Positions 1 through 7,507 of a stretch of 64,000 bases of DNA are shown here, in pieces. Numbering within the stretch: position 1 is the first letter of the stretch; every line of letters begins with the position of its first letter. Position numbers and translations under genes: made by a program. Source of the DNA: an uncultured Eubacteriales bacterium. GTDB lineage: Bacteria > Bacillota > Clostridia > Oscillospirales > Oscillospiraceae. The notes under the pieces were generated by a model, which saw only the letters and a list, made by a program, of their open reading frames with translations, had not been told where the DNA came from and searched no databases. The stretch is from assembly GCA_959602365.1 (NCBI GenBank), contig CAUGSS010000010.1, forward strand, positions 18,135-82,134, written 5' to 3'.

Positions 1-1
1 G

Positions 2-322
2 GATGAATTGGCAGAGTTTCTCAATGCCCGGGCACGAAACCAGCGGCTGGAGCAGGGAGAGCTTCCGCCCAACATTGCAGAACTCTTTGACCAGTTCGTT
101 GTACGAAAGGATTTGCTGACAGAGGCAGAGCGGAATATCCTACGCTACTATATAGATGGGCATGAGATTGCGGAAATTCCGGATCTGGCATTTATCAGCA
201 TGAGTACAGTCCGAAAACACAATCGGAGCATCTATGAAAAGCTGGGGGTGTCCTCGCGGGATGAATTGATGCTATACATCGATCTGCTCCGCCGTTGCGG
301 AAGACTTCAGGAGCTTTTATAA
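2..322 (+). CDS. LuxR-type transcriptional regulator, C-terminal part (5' end outside window)
   Basis: The open frame enters from the left edge of the window, so only about 106 C-terminal residues are visible. They end in a LuxR/NarL-type helix-turn-helix: a segment beginning LTEAERNILRYYIDG is followed by the recognition-helix region SMSTVRKHNRSIYEKLGVSSRDELMLYI. The first in-frame start-like codon in the window (TTG at 8) has no ribosome site and is not taken as the start. The gene closes with a strong terminator at 343-383, so it is probably not co-transcribed with the sensory genes that follow, although it may belong to the same signalling locus. The sensor or receiver part of the protein is not visible, so its input is unknown. 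Confidence 0.8.
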   Translation, partial: DELAEFLNARARNQRLEQGELPPNIAELFDQFVVRKDLLTEAERNILRYYIDGHEIAEIPDLAFISMSTVRKHNRSIYEKLGVSSRDELMLYIDLLRRCGRLQELL

Positions 323-342
323 GACAGTCTGGGTAACACAGC

Positions 343-383
343 AAAGCGCACAAAACCAAGGATTTGGTTTTGTGCGCTTTTTC
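343..383 (+). terminator. Rho-independent terminator after the LuxR gene
   Basis: A 17-base perfect stem (343-359 with 364-380) with a four-base loop GGAT runs into a T-rich tract. It lies 20 bases after the stop of the LuxR-type gene. Confidence 0.9.
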
Positions 384-495
384 TATTATCCAATAGATAC
401 CTTTTACACAAACCCCCAAAAAGTATCCGGAAGACCATATACGCTCGGACCTGTTCCTGTTATAACAGGAACAGAAAGGGAAGGAGGTGCGCAAT

Positions 496-849
496 ATGAC
501 AAGTCTGTTGTCCAGCTATCTGGAGGATTGTTCCACACCACAGTATTTCTGTTTTTCCATTCGCTGCGAGGTATGTGGAGAATTCTGGTACAGCAGCAGT
601 ATTCCATTTTCCAAAGCAGGACAAGCGGCCCAGTACCGGGAGAAGAAGGAACTCTATGATGCCATCTACCAGCGGGAGAAGCAACGAGCCTGGCTGGCCG
701 CCGGGCAGGAAGCCAGGGAACGGTTCAGCCAATGTCCCGTCTGCCGACGGCTGGTTTGCGACGGCTGCTTCCTCATCTGCGATGAGATGGATCTGTGCCG
801 GGAGTGTGCCGGCCGTATGAGTGAGTCCGGGGAGCCGGTGGAGCCATGA
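496..849 (+). CDS. Small Cys-rich (zinc-ribbon-like) protein
   Basis: A 117-residue soluble protein of unknown function. ATG 496 is chosen because AAGGAGG lies just upstream at ideal spacing; a GTG at 487 would sit inside that ribosome site. Cysteines occur in pairs: CEVC near residue 26, then CPVC, CDGC and CREC in the last third, a pattern expected of one or two zinc-binding ribbons or treble clefs. The stop overlaps the ATG of the next gene (ATGA at 846-849), so it is translationally coupled to the membrane sensor and probably serves it. No catalytic motif is visible. It could be a zinc-dependent adaptor, but that is inference from position and Cys spacing only. Confidence 0.7.
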   Translation: MTSLLSSYLEDCSTPQYFCFSIRCEVCGEFWYSSSIPFSKAGQAAQYREKKELYDAIYQREKQRAWLAAGQEARERFSQCPVCRRLVCDGCFLICDEMDLCRECAGRMSESGEPVEP

Positions 850-3266
850 AGCTGCGGTGGTTATCGCTTTTGATGCTCTGGCTGATGCTGACTGGATGCA
901 GCACAGCAGCTTCAGGGAGCCATTTAATTTCCGCAGCAGAGGGCTCCGAGGAATACTGCGCAGTGCTGGATTCTTTCCTTTCCGGGTATACGATTCAGGC
1001 GGCAGAAGATACCCTCTATGCAGAGGTATCCCGGGGCAATGCTGTGGCCTGCTTTGATGTACAGGCCATCCCGGCCATGGCCCGTGGTGTTGGTCGATAT
1101 TGGTATCCCCAAGTAACGGCCACAGTGGTTTTGGCGGTAGACCGCACACGGACAGATGCGGTTATCACCGGCTGGAACAGTCTTCGGGAGAACCGGATTT
1201 TCGTCGGCATGGGCAGCACTACTGTCATTCGCAATATGATGGCCATGGGTGCGTTGGCCTACGGACTGAACCAGCAGCAGCCTGCAAAGGGGGATGCCCT
1301 TGTTTTTCTGGAGCATCTCAACCGGAAAGGAGGCTTTGATTTGGATAAGCCGGACGCCCCTGTTTTGATCTGTCTGGACTACGAAGCTGTGGCGTGGAAT
1401 GAAAGAGGAGGAAACTATGAGATCGTTGTGCCGGAGGAAGGTACATTGTCTTACCACTTGGGGCTGCTTTCGGATATCCCGCTGACCGTGGAGCCAGGAC
1501 TGGATGAGACCCTCCTGTCTGCAGGCCTGCCCTTGACGGGTGGGGAGAGACCTGCTGACTTTCCCGAAGATTACCGGTCGGCTCACACTTTGGGAGAGGA
1601 GGAGTATGACTGGTTTCTGACACTCACCGGGGACAGTAGCCGGGATCTTCGACGGCAGGTGTTCCATGCTCGGCTTTACACCACTGCCGACATGAGAGAG
1701 CATATTTTATCTGCTCTGTTGATTGCCGCAGCCATACTGCTGTGGAAGGGGACGGTATCCCACCGAATGATTCGGCATGATGTCCGCCGGGTTGTTAACG
1801 TGATGAGCTGGCTCATGGTGGGGTGGCTGTTGCTGCGCCTGTTCAAGTACCAGCTGCCGTCGGAAGGAACCTTGTGTCGGCTGTGCTGGTATGGTTACTA
1901 CATCTTTCAACTGGCCTTGCCGGTGGCGCTGCTGTATCTGACGGTGATTCTGGATCGGGCAGAGGGGGAGAAAAGGCTGATGCGTCCCCTGTGGCCGCCT
2001 TTTGCGGCATATGTCCTTTCTGTGCTGCTGGTGATCAGTAATGACCTCCATCAGCTGGTATTTCGTTTTATACCGGATGGGAAGTGGGCATCAGATTACC
2101 ATTACGGCCCGGGATATTGGATTGTGATGGCTTTTTCCCTCCTGTTCCTGGTATCCGCACTCTGGAACCTGCTGTGCAAAGGACACAGGAGCCCCTATCG
2201 GAGAGGCCGCATACTTCCGCTGTTGTTCTGTGGGGGGTTGTTGACCTATCTTGTCGCCTATATCTGTCGGGTTCCCCTGGCGTGGGAGAGTGATCTTACG
2301 GTCAATGTCTGCGTGCTCTCTGTTTTATTCTTTGAAACAGTACTCCATACAGGGCTGATTCCGGTCAATATCCAATATCAGCGGCTGTTTGCTTCTGCGC
2401 CCATCAGCTTGACGCTGCTGGATGAGCATGGTCGTGCAGTTCTGTCTTCTCCCGGTGCCCGACCGATTTCCTGCTCCGTATGGCAGCGACTGCGTGCGGA
2501 TATGAGGCAGCCGCTGCTCCGGGATAGGGATACCCGGATTCACGCTGTTTCCATCCGCAGCGGTATGGCAGTGTGGCAGGAAGACTTGTCCCAAATCAAC
2601 CGGCTGCGCAGAGAGATTCAGGATGTACAGACCCGGTTGGAGGCCGCAAATGCCCTGCTGAGAGAGGAGGGCGAGGTAAAGAAACGCCTGTTGACTGCGG
2701 AAGCCAACCGAGCCCTGTTTGAACAGCTGGACCAGGATATGGAGCGCCGTATTACATCGCTGGTACGACTTATCGATACATTGTCAGAAACGGAAAATCC
2801 CAGGGAGCTGACTGCGTACATTACCTTGTGCCTATGCCATATCAAGCGCAGATGCAATCTGTTTTTCCTGGCTCGTCAGGGAGAAGCGCTCCCCAGCGAT
2901 GAGCTGAGCATGTATCTGGATGAACTGGCAGAACTGGCCCGCTACGGGGGGCTGAAAACGCTGATTCGCTGCGGACAGATGGGTGCTCTGCAGATTCGCA
3001 ATGCGGCGCTATGTTACGATTTTGCCTTTGAGACCATATCCTGGGCGCTGCGGGAGGATACCTCACCGCTGATGGGCTATTTGGAGACGGAGGGTGTCCA
3101 GCTGGCATTCCGCTTTCTTCCCGGCGGCGACCCCGGACGGTGGCAGTTTTCTCAGGAGCTGATGACGGCGGTTACTGCCCAGCATGGGCAAATCGTTTGC
3201 AAGGACCTGGACGATGCTTTTGGAATATGTCTGGCAGTTCCTCTGGGAGGTGAGGGTTGTGGCTGA
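846..3266 (+). CDS. Lipoprotein-like sensor: extracytoplasmic domain, 7 TM, degenerate kinase-like tail
   Basis: 806 residues. The N-terminus is a lipoprotein-type signal (lipobox LTGC, Cys18). Residues about 25-280 form an extracytoplasmic region with a substrate-binding-protein flavour. Seven hydrophobic segments follow (about 285-301, 316-334, 347-370, 384-398, 424-444, 457-475, 485-505), matching the 7TM N-terminal region of some histidine kinases. Next come a PAS-like stretch (510-580), a coiled coil (583-632) and a tail (about 635-806). The tail should be the kinase core, but I find no phospho-His H-box, no Asn-rich N-box and no DxG/GxG ATP lid, so it is probably a pseudokinase. The start overlaps the upstream gene and the end overlaps the next kinase by 8 bases, implying stoichiometric expression. 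The partner kinase would then do the phosphorylation; that step is inference. Confidence 0.75.
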   Translation: MKLRWLSLLMLWLMLTGCSTAASGSHLISAAEGSEEYCAVLDSFLSGYTIQAAEDTLYAEVSRGNAVACFDVQAIPAMARGVGRYWYPQVTATVVLAVDRTRTDAVITGWNSLRENRIFVGMGSTTVIRNMMAMGALAYGLNQQQPAKGDALVFLEHLNRKGGFDLDKPDAPVLICLDYEAVAWNERGGNYEIVVPEEGTLSYHLGLLSDIPLTVEPGLDETLLSAGLPLTGGERPADFPEDYRSAHTLGEEEYDWFLTLTGDSSRDLRRQVFHARLYTTADMREHILSALLIAAAILLWKGTVSHRMIRHDVRRVVNVMSWLMVGWLLLRLFKYQLPSEGTLCRLCWYGYYIFQLALPVALLYLTVILDRAEGEKRLMRPLWPPFAAYVLSVLLVISNDLHQLVFRFIPDGKWASDYHYGPGYWIVMAFSLLFLVSALWNLLCKGHRSPYRRGRILPLLFCGGLLTYLVAYICRVPLAWESDLTVNVCVLSVLFFETVLHTGLIPVNIQYQRLFASAPISLTLLDEHGRAVLSSPGARPISCSVWQRLRADMRQPLLRDRDTRIHAVSIRSGMAVWQEDLSQINRLRREIQDVQTRLEAANALLREEGEVKKRLLTAEANRALFEQLDQDMERRITSLVRLIDTLSETENPRELTAYITLCLCHIKRRCNLFFLARQGEALPSDELSMYLDELAELARYGGLKTLIRCGQMGALQIRNAALCYDFAFETISWALREDTSPLMGYLETEGVQLAFRFLPGGDPGRWQFSQELMTAVTAQHGQIVCKDLDDAFGICLAVPLGGEGCG

Positions 3267-4689
3267 ATTTTACTGTTTTCCCCAATGGATTCTGACTGCT
3301 TTGGTAATGATAGCGGCGGTAAGTATCATGCTGCAGACCCTGGCCGTTTCCTTCAGCCTCCGCCGTTTGCCTGCAGGCTGGGGCCGAAGGGTAGAAAACG
3401 GGATGGAATGCGCTGTCCTGGCAGTGCTGTTTCTTCTCGCCGCCCTCCTGGGGCAGGTGCAATATGGGCTGTACGGCGGCTTCTTGATGCCCAGCGCCTA
3501 CGGTTTGGCCCGTCAAATTGTTTTTTTGTTGGTTGCGGTGTTGGGCACAGCTGCCGCCGTTGGAACAGAGTCGATTTGGCCGTTTTTCGTCATCGCAGCG
3601 GCAGCCGTTCTCTTCCCCATGACAGAGGAAATTACCGGGGCTGCCTTTCCCTTCTTTTTCCTGACCTCTCTTTTGTATTTTCTGGTCCGCAGCGTACATA
3701 TCTGCCTGATGCGTCGGCAGGAGCTCTATACCCAGATCTCAGCCGTATCCGTCAAGGAGGCCATAGATACCTTGCATACTGGGCTGCTGTTCTTCCGCCC
3801 GGAGGGGGATATTCTGCTGTGCAACCAACAGATGGATGGGTTGGCCCGACGAATAACCGGGCAGCCCCTGCACAGCGGCAGGGACTTCCAGCGGCATTTG
3901 GAGGGTGGAGCACTCACTGGCGGATGTACCCGGGAGATGCTGGGGGATCAACAGGTTTTTCGTCTCCCCGATGCCTCCGTGTGGAGTATTTCTGCCCATG
4001 ACATTCCTATGGGGCAACGGACATTTGTCCTGCTTACCGCCAACGATGTTACAGAACAGTGGGATGCAGTAACACTCTTGGCCCGACAGAATGAGGCCCT
4101 GGAGAGGCGCGGTCAAGAACTGCGCCACACCATCGAGCATCTGCGGGTTATTTGCGAGGCGGAAGAGCTTGCCCGGAGCAAAGGCAGAGTCCACGATTTG
4201 CTGGGACAGCGTATCAGTTTGCTGCTCCGAGCACTGCGGGAGGGCCAACAGCTGGACGAGGCATTGTTGATGGACTTTGCCCGGAGTCTTCCCACGGCAC
4301 TTCGGGAGGACAATATGCTCAGCCCTGCCCACCGTCTGGCATTGCTGCAGGAGACCTTTCGAGGCATGGATGTGTTGGTGGAAGTCCGAGGGGAACTACC
4401 GGAGGACGGGGCGGTGGCGGACAGCTTTGCTGAGATTGCCGTAGAGTGCGTCACCAATGCGGTGCGCCATGGCTTTGCTACCCGGATCCAATTCAACTTG
4501 TTCCAAAATGACTGCTGGCGCATGACGGTTACTGACAACGGAATTCCTCCTGTTGGGCCTATCCGGGAAGGAGGCGGCATCGGCGGGATGCGTCACAGAA
4601 TTGCCCGACTGGGGGGAACTATGGAGCTTTATACTGTTCCCCGATTCAGGATTGAACTCTCTGTTCCAAAGGAGGCTGAGCGGAAATGA
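3259..4689 (+). CDS. Sensor histidine kinase, NarL/DesK (HisKA_3) type
   Basis: 476 residues from GTG 3259, chosen because GGGAGGTGAGG ends four bases upstream; longer in-frame starts lack a ribosome site. About five or six membrane segments occupy the first 150 residues, followed by a PAS-like domain (about 160-265) and a short coiled coil. The phosphoacceptor region is RVHDLLGQRISLLLRAL (His at about 312). The ATPase domain shows an N-box (ECVTNAVRHG), G1 (TVTDNG) and G2 (GGGIGGMRHRI). The family autophosphorylates on His and passes phosphate to a LuxR-type response regulator, here the next gene, whose ATG overlaps this stop. Unlike the preceding membrane protein, all catalytic boxes are present, so this is the likely active kinase of the locus. 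Confidence 0.9.
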   Translation: MAEFYCFPQWILTALVMIAAVSIMLQTLAVSFSLRRLPAGWGRRVENGMECAVLAVLFLLAALLGQVQYGLYGGFLMPSAYGLARQIVFLLVAVLGTAAAVGTESIWPFFVIAAAAVLFPMTEEITGAAFPFFFLTSLLYFLVRSVHICLMRRQELYTQISAVSVKEAIDTLHTGLLFFRPEGDILLCNQQMDGLARRITGQPLHSGRDFQRHLEGGALTGGCTREMLGDQQVFRLPDASVWSISAHDIPMGQRTFVLLTANDVTEQWDAVTLLARQNEALERRGQELRHTIEHLRVICEAEELARSKGRVHDLLGQRISLLLRALREGQQLDEALLMDFARSLPTALREDNMLSPAHRLALLQETFRGMDVLVEVRGELPEDGAVADSFAEIAVECVTNAVRHGFATRIQFNLFQNDCWRMTVTDNGIPPVGPIREGGGIGGMRHRIARLGGTMELYTVPRFRIELSVPKEAERK

Positions 4690-5303
4690 CCAAAGTTCTG
4701 ATCGTAGAGGATCACGCATCAATGCGGGAATCGCTGACCACGGCGCTGATAACTGCCGGAGATTTTTCTGTGGTGGGCGAGGTTCCAAACGCTGATTATG
4801 CCCTGGACTTCTGTAAACATCTGCACCCCGATCTGGTGTTGATGGACGTTTGTACTGAGGGGGGTGCTTCTGGATTGAAGGCGGTGGAAGAGATCCGTAA
4901 AACCGATGAGACAATCAAGATCATTGTCATGACCGCCTTTGATGAAATCACCTATGTTCCCCGGGCCAAAGCTGCCGGGGCCAACGGTTTTATCTATAAA
5001 AGCCGCAGCCTAAACGATTTTCTGGAGGTGGCCAGGGAGGTAATGGCAGGGGGCAGCAGTTTTCCGGAACCCAAGACCATCCCTTTGCCCCAGGGAGAGG
5101 CACCGCTGACAGATCGGGAGATGGAGGTGCTCCGGCTGATGTGTAAGCATATGACCAGCAAAGAGATCGCTCGGGAACTTTTCATTAGTGAGAATACCGT
5201 GAAGTACCATAAAATGAACATGCTTGGAAAAACCGGCTTTTCCAAAGCGGTGGATCTGGCCTTTTACATGATTGTCAACGGCTGGATCAATCCGCTGTAC
5301 TAA
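4686..5303 (+). CDS. NarL/LuxR-family response regulator
   Basis: 205 residues. The receiver domain (1-125) has the acidic pair in IVEDH, phospho-Asp54 in LVLMDV, the Thr of VMTAF and the Lys of FIYKS, so it should accept phosphate. The C-terminal LuxR helix-turn-helix (about 140-205) begins LTDREMEVLRLMCKH and includes SKEIARELFISENTVKYH. The ATG overlaps the kinase stop (ATGA), with AAGGAGG upstream, so the two are a coupled two-component pair. A terminator follows directly, which makes this the last gene of the transcript. Its targets are not visible, but the envelope block starting 140 bases downstream is an obvious candidate. Confidence 0.92.
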   Translation: MTKVLIVEDHASMRESLTTALITAGDFSVVGEVPNADYALDFCKHLHPDLVLMDVCTEGGASGLKAVEEIRKTDETIKIIVMTAFDEITYVPRAKAAGANGFIYKSRSLNDFLEVAREVMAGGSSFPEPKTIPLPQGEAPLTDREMEVLRLMCKHMTSKEIARELFISENTVKYHKMNMLGKTGFSKAVDLAFYMIVNGWINPLY

Positions 5304-5315
5304 ACATATGCTTTC

Positions 5316-5345
5316 AATCCACCGGCGTGGCCGGTGGATTTTTTG
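5316..5345 (+). terminator. Rho-independent terminator after the two-component operon
   Basis: A ten-base perfect stem (5316-5325 with 5331-5340) with loop CGTGG is followed by a T-run, 12 bases after the response regulator stop. Confidence 0.9.
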
Positions 5346-5398
5346 TTTCCGGGTAAAGACTACCCGCTGCGGATAGGGTGCAGAGGGAAAATAAATTC

Positions 5399-5413
5399 TA
5401 CAATAAGATTGTA
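5399..5413. promoter_or_regulatory. AT-rich palindrome upstream of the first receiver-like gene
   Basis: TACAAT-AAG-ATTGTA forms a perfect six-base inverted repeat about 28 bases before the proposed CTG start. It could be an operator or part of a promoter, but no well-spaced -35 element was found, so the assignment is tentative. Confidence 0.3.
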
Positions 5414-5441
5414 AATCAAGATATGCAGGGAGGTGGGCACG

Positions 5442-5819
5442 CTGAAAACTGTGATCCTGATTATGCATCGGGCGTCTTTGTCACAAGGATTGATGGCAAA
5501 GGTGCGCGATATCCCTGGAATCCAACTGCATTATGAACCCAACTACGCCAATGCAGATAAGAGCATCCGTGGTCATTCGGCTGCAGGAGCACTGCTGGAG
5601 GTCTCCGAAGACAATGTGCATGACATTGACTCCTGTTTAACTCTGTGCGCATGGCTACGGGAGGTTACGCCCCACTGCAGACTCATGCTGATGTGTCCGG
5701 AAGGACAGACGGAGGTCATTCGTCGTGCCATTGAGGCCAAGCGGAAAGGCCTGATTGACGACTTTGTATTTTACGATGTATCGCTGGACTATCTGGTTGC
5801 CAGTCTGCAATCGTTGTAA
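5442..5819 (+). CDS. Stand-alone receiver-like protein (paralogue 1), probable CTG start
   Basis: 125 residues if started at CTG 5442. That codon sits 5-8 bases after GGGAGGTGGG and aligns with the ATG of the paralogue at 18399 (LKTVILI against MKTILFI), which is also exactly 125 residues. The GTG at 5433 would lie within the ribosome site. The fold pattern is a CheY-like receiver without any output domain. The position of the phospho-Asp appears to be Glu (ALLEV, against VILDV in the paralogue), and the acidic pair after strand 1 is missing, so it is probably a pseudo-receiver in a fixed state. Both copies end with GLID(D/N)FVFYD and a Leu-rich helix. It opens the envelope block, after the two-component operon terminator. 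Function unknown; a protein-protein adaptor is the best guess. Confidence 0.7.
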   Translation: MKTVILIMHRASLSQGLMAKVRDIPGIQLHYEPNYANADKSIRGHSAAGALLEVSEDNVHDIDSCLTLCAWLREVTPHCRLMLMCPEGQTEVIRRAIEAKRKGLIDDFVFYDVSLDYLVASLQSL

Positions 5820-5928
5820 TAGGAACTCTGGTTAGACATATCTGACTCAGCCCGATATGGACGGGTACCTTATAGATGGATAGAGGTTCCTGACACCTTA
5901 ATCAAAAGATGGGAGAGGAGATTACACT

Positions 5929-7353
5929 ATGGGACTGATCAAAGCTGCATTTGGGGCCGCCGGCGGTGTAATGGCCGACCAGTGGAAGGAGTTCTTTTAC
6001 GCGGAAGCCATCCCTGCAGATGTACTGGTGGTAAAGGGCCGCAAAAAGGTCACAGGCCGCTCCAGCAACCACAAGGGGGATGACAACATCATCACCAACG
6101 GTTCGGTCATAGCGGTGGCAGATGGCCAATGTATGCTCATCGTGGAGCAAGGTAAAGTGGTGGATGTGTGCGCTGAGCCGGGAGAGTACACCTACAACAT
6201 GTCTACCGAACCCAGCGTGTTCTCCGGCGACCTGGGTGAATCCATCCAAAGCGTGTTTCAGAACATCGGAAAACGCTTCACCTTTGGTGGGGAAGCCCCC
6301 AAAGATCAGCGAATTTACTACTTCAATACCAAGGAACTCACGGGCAACAAGTACGGAACTCCAAGCCCCGTCCCATTCCGGGTGGTAGATCAGCGGGCGG
6401 GCATTGATATGGACATCGGCATCCGGTGCTTCGGCGAGTACAGCATCCGCTTGAAAAATCCGTTGTTGTTCTATACCAATGTCTGCGGCAACGTGGGGGA
6501 GGACTACAAGATCGACCAGTTGGCCGGACAGATGAAGACGGAGCTGCTCACCGCCCTCCAGCCCGCCTTTGCCAAGATCTCAGATATGGGAATCCGTTAC
6601 TCCGCCCTTCCCGGCCATACGTTGGAGCTGGCTGACGCCCTCAATGAGCAGCTCTCATCCAAGTGGAGAGACCTGCGGGGTACGGAAATAGTGTCCTTTG
6701 GTGTCTCCAGTGTCAAGGCCAATGAAGAAGACGAGCAGATGATCAAGGAGCTGCAGCGCAATGCAGCCTTTATGGATCCCACTCGGGCGGCAGCCCATCT
6801 GGTGGGGGCCCAGGCCAGTGCCATGCAGGCGGCAGCCAACAACCCAAATGCAGGTCCTGCCATGGCATTTATGGGCATGGGAATGGCTGGGCAGATGGGG
6901 GGCATGAACGCCCAGAACCTCTATCAGATGGGGACGCAGCAGCAGGTGCAGCCAACACCTGCGCCGCAGCCGGCACCCACTGCTCCGTCTGGTTGGAGCT
7001 GTACATGCGGTCAAAGTGGCATCACCGGCAACTTCTGCCCCAACTGCGGCAGCAAAAAGCCGGAGCCCAAGCCGGCGGACGGCGGCTGGAAGTGCCCCCG
7101 GTGTGGCGCGCAGGCCAAGGAAAAGTTCTGTCCCGAGTGCGGTGCCCCCAAGCCCATGGCAGACGGTTGGACTTGCTCCTGCGGTGCCGTCAATAAAGGG
7201 AAGTTCTGTTCCGAGTGCGGTGCAAAAAAGCCTGCCGGTGTCCCCCAGTACAAGTGTGACAAATGTGGCTGGGAGCCGGCTGATCCCACCCATCCGCCCA
7301 AGTTCTGCCCGGAGTGCGGTGATCCCTTTGACGATGGAGATCTGCAGGGATAA
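5929..7353 (+). CDS. SPFH-domain protein with four C-terminal zinc ribbons (YdjI-like)
   Basis: 474 residues with a good ribosome site (GGGAGAGGAG). Residues about 20-270 form an SPFH/virion-core-like domain of the type found in Bacillus YdjI, which scaffolds membrane stress complexes. A Gly/Met/Ala-rich stretch (290-330) and a Pro/Gln linker lead to four CxC/CxxC...CPxCG zinc ribbons at about 356-374, 387-406, 414-432 and 442-465. There is no transmembrane segment, so membrane recruitment probably needs a partner. Good candidates are the TPM protein (16645) and membrane zinc-ribbon protein (15493) of the same block, as in the ydjFGHI operon of B. subtilis. No PspA/YdjF is present in the window. 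Confidence 0.85.
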   Translation: MGLIKAAFGAAGGVMADQWKEFFYAEAIPADVLVVKGRKKVTGRSSNHKGDDNIITNGSVIAVADGQCMLIVEQGKVVDVCAEPGEYTYNMSTEPSVFSGDLGESIQSVFQNIGKRFTFGGEAPKDQRIYYFNTKELTGNKYGTPSPVPFRVVDQRAGIDMDIGIRCFGEYSIRLKNPLLFYTNVCGNVGEDYKIDQLAGQMKTELLTALQPAFAKISDMGIRYSALPGHTLELADALNEQLSSKWRDLRGTEIVSFGVSSVKANEEDEQMIKELQRNAAFMDPTRAAAHLVGAQASAMQAAANNPNAGPAMAFMGMGMAGQMGGMNAQNLYQMGTQQQVQPTPAPQPAPTAPSGWSCTCGQSGITGNFCPNCGSKKPEPKPADGGWKCPRCGAQAKEKFCPECGAPKPMADGWTCSCGAVNKGKFCSECGAKKPAGVPQYKCDKCGWEPADPTHPPKFCPECGDPFDDGDLQG

Positions 7354-7357
7354 ATAG

Positions 7358-7507
7358 AGACAATCCATAGCGGTTTTTCTTGGCTGCACCCATGGACAGG
7401 GGGACAGTTATGCTGAACTGAGAACGGCGTTGGAGAGTCCCAATATCAACATCAAGATGAGGAAGTACATTAAGTCCCACAAAAAAAGAAAGGAGATTAG
7501 CACATGA
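7358..7507 (+). pseudogene. Possible remnant reading frame without a start codon
   Basis: Between the SPFH gene and the surface-protein gene there is an open frame with protein-like composition ending in SPNINIKMRKYIKSHKKRK and a stop that overlaps the next ATG. It begins right after a stop and has no convincing start or ribosome site. It may be the tail of a decayed gene, or chance. Confidence is low. Confidence 0.2.
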
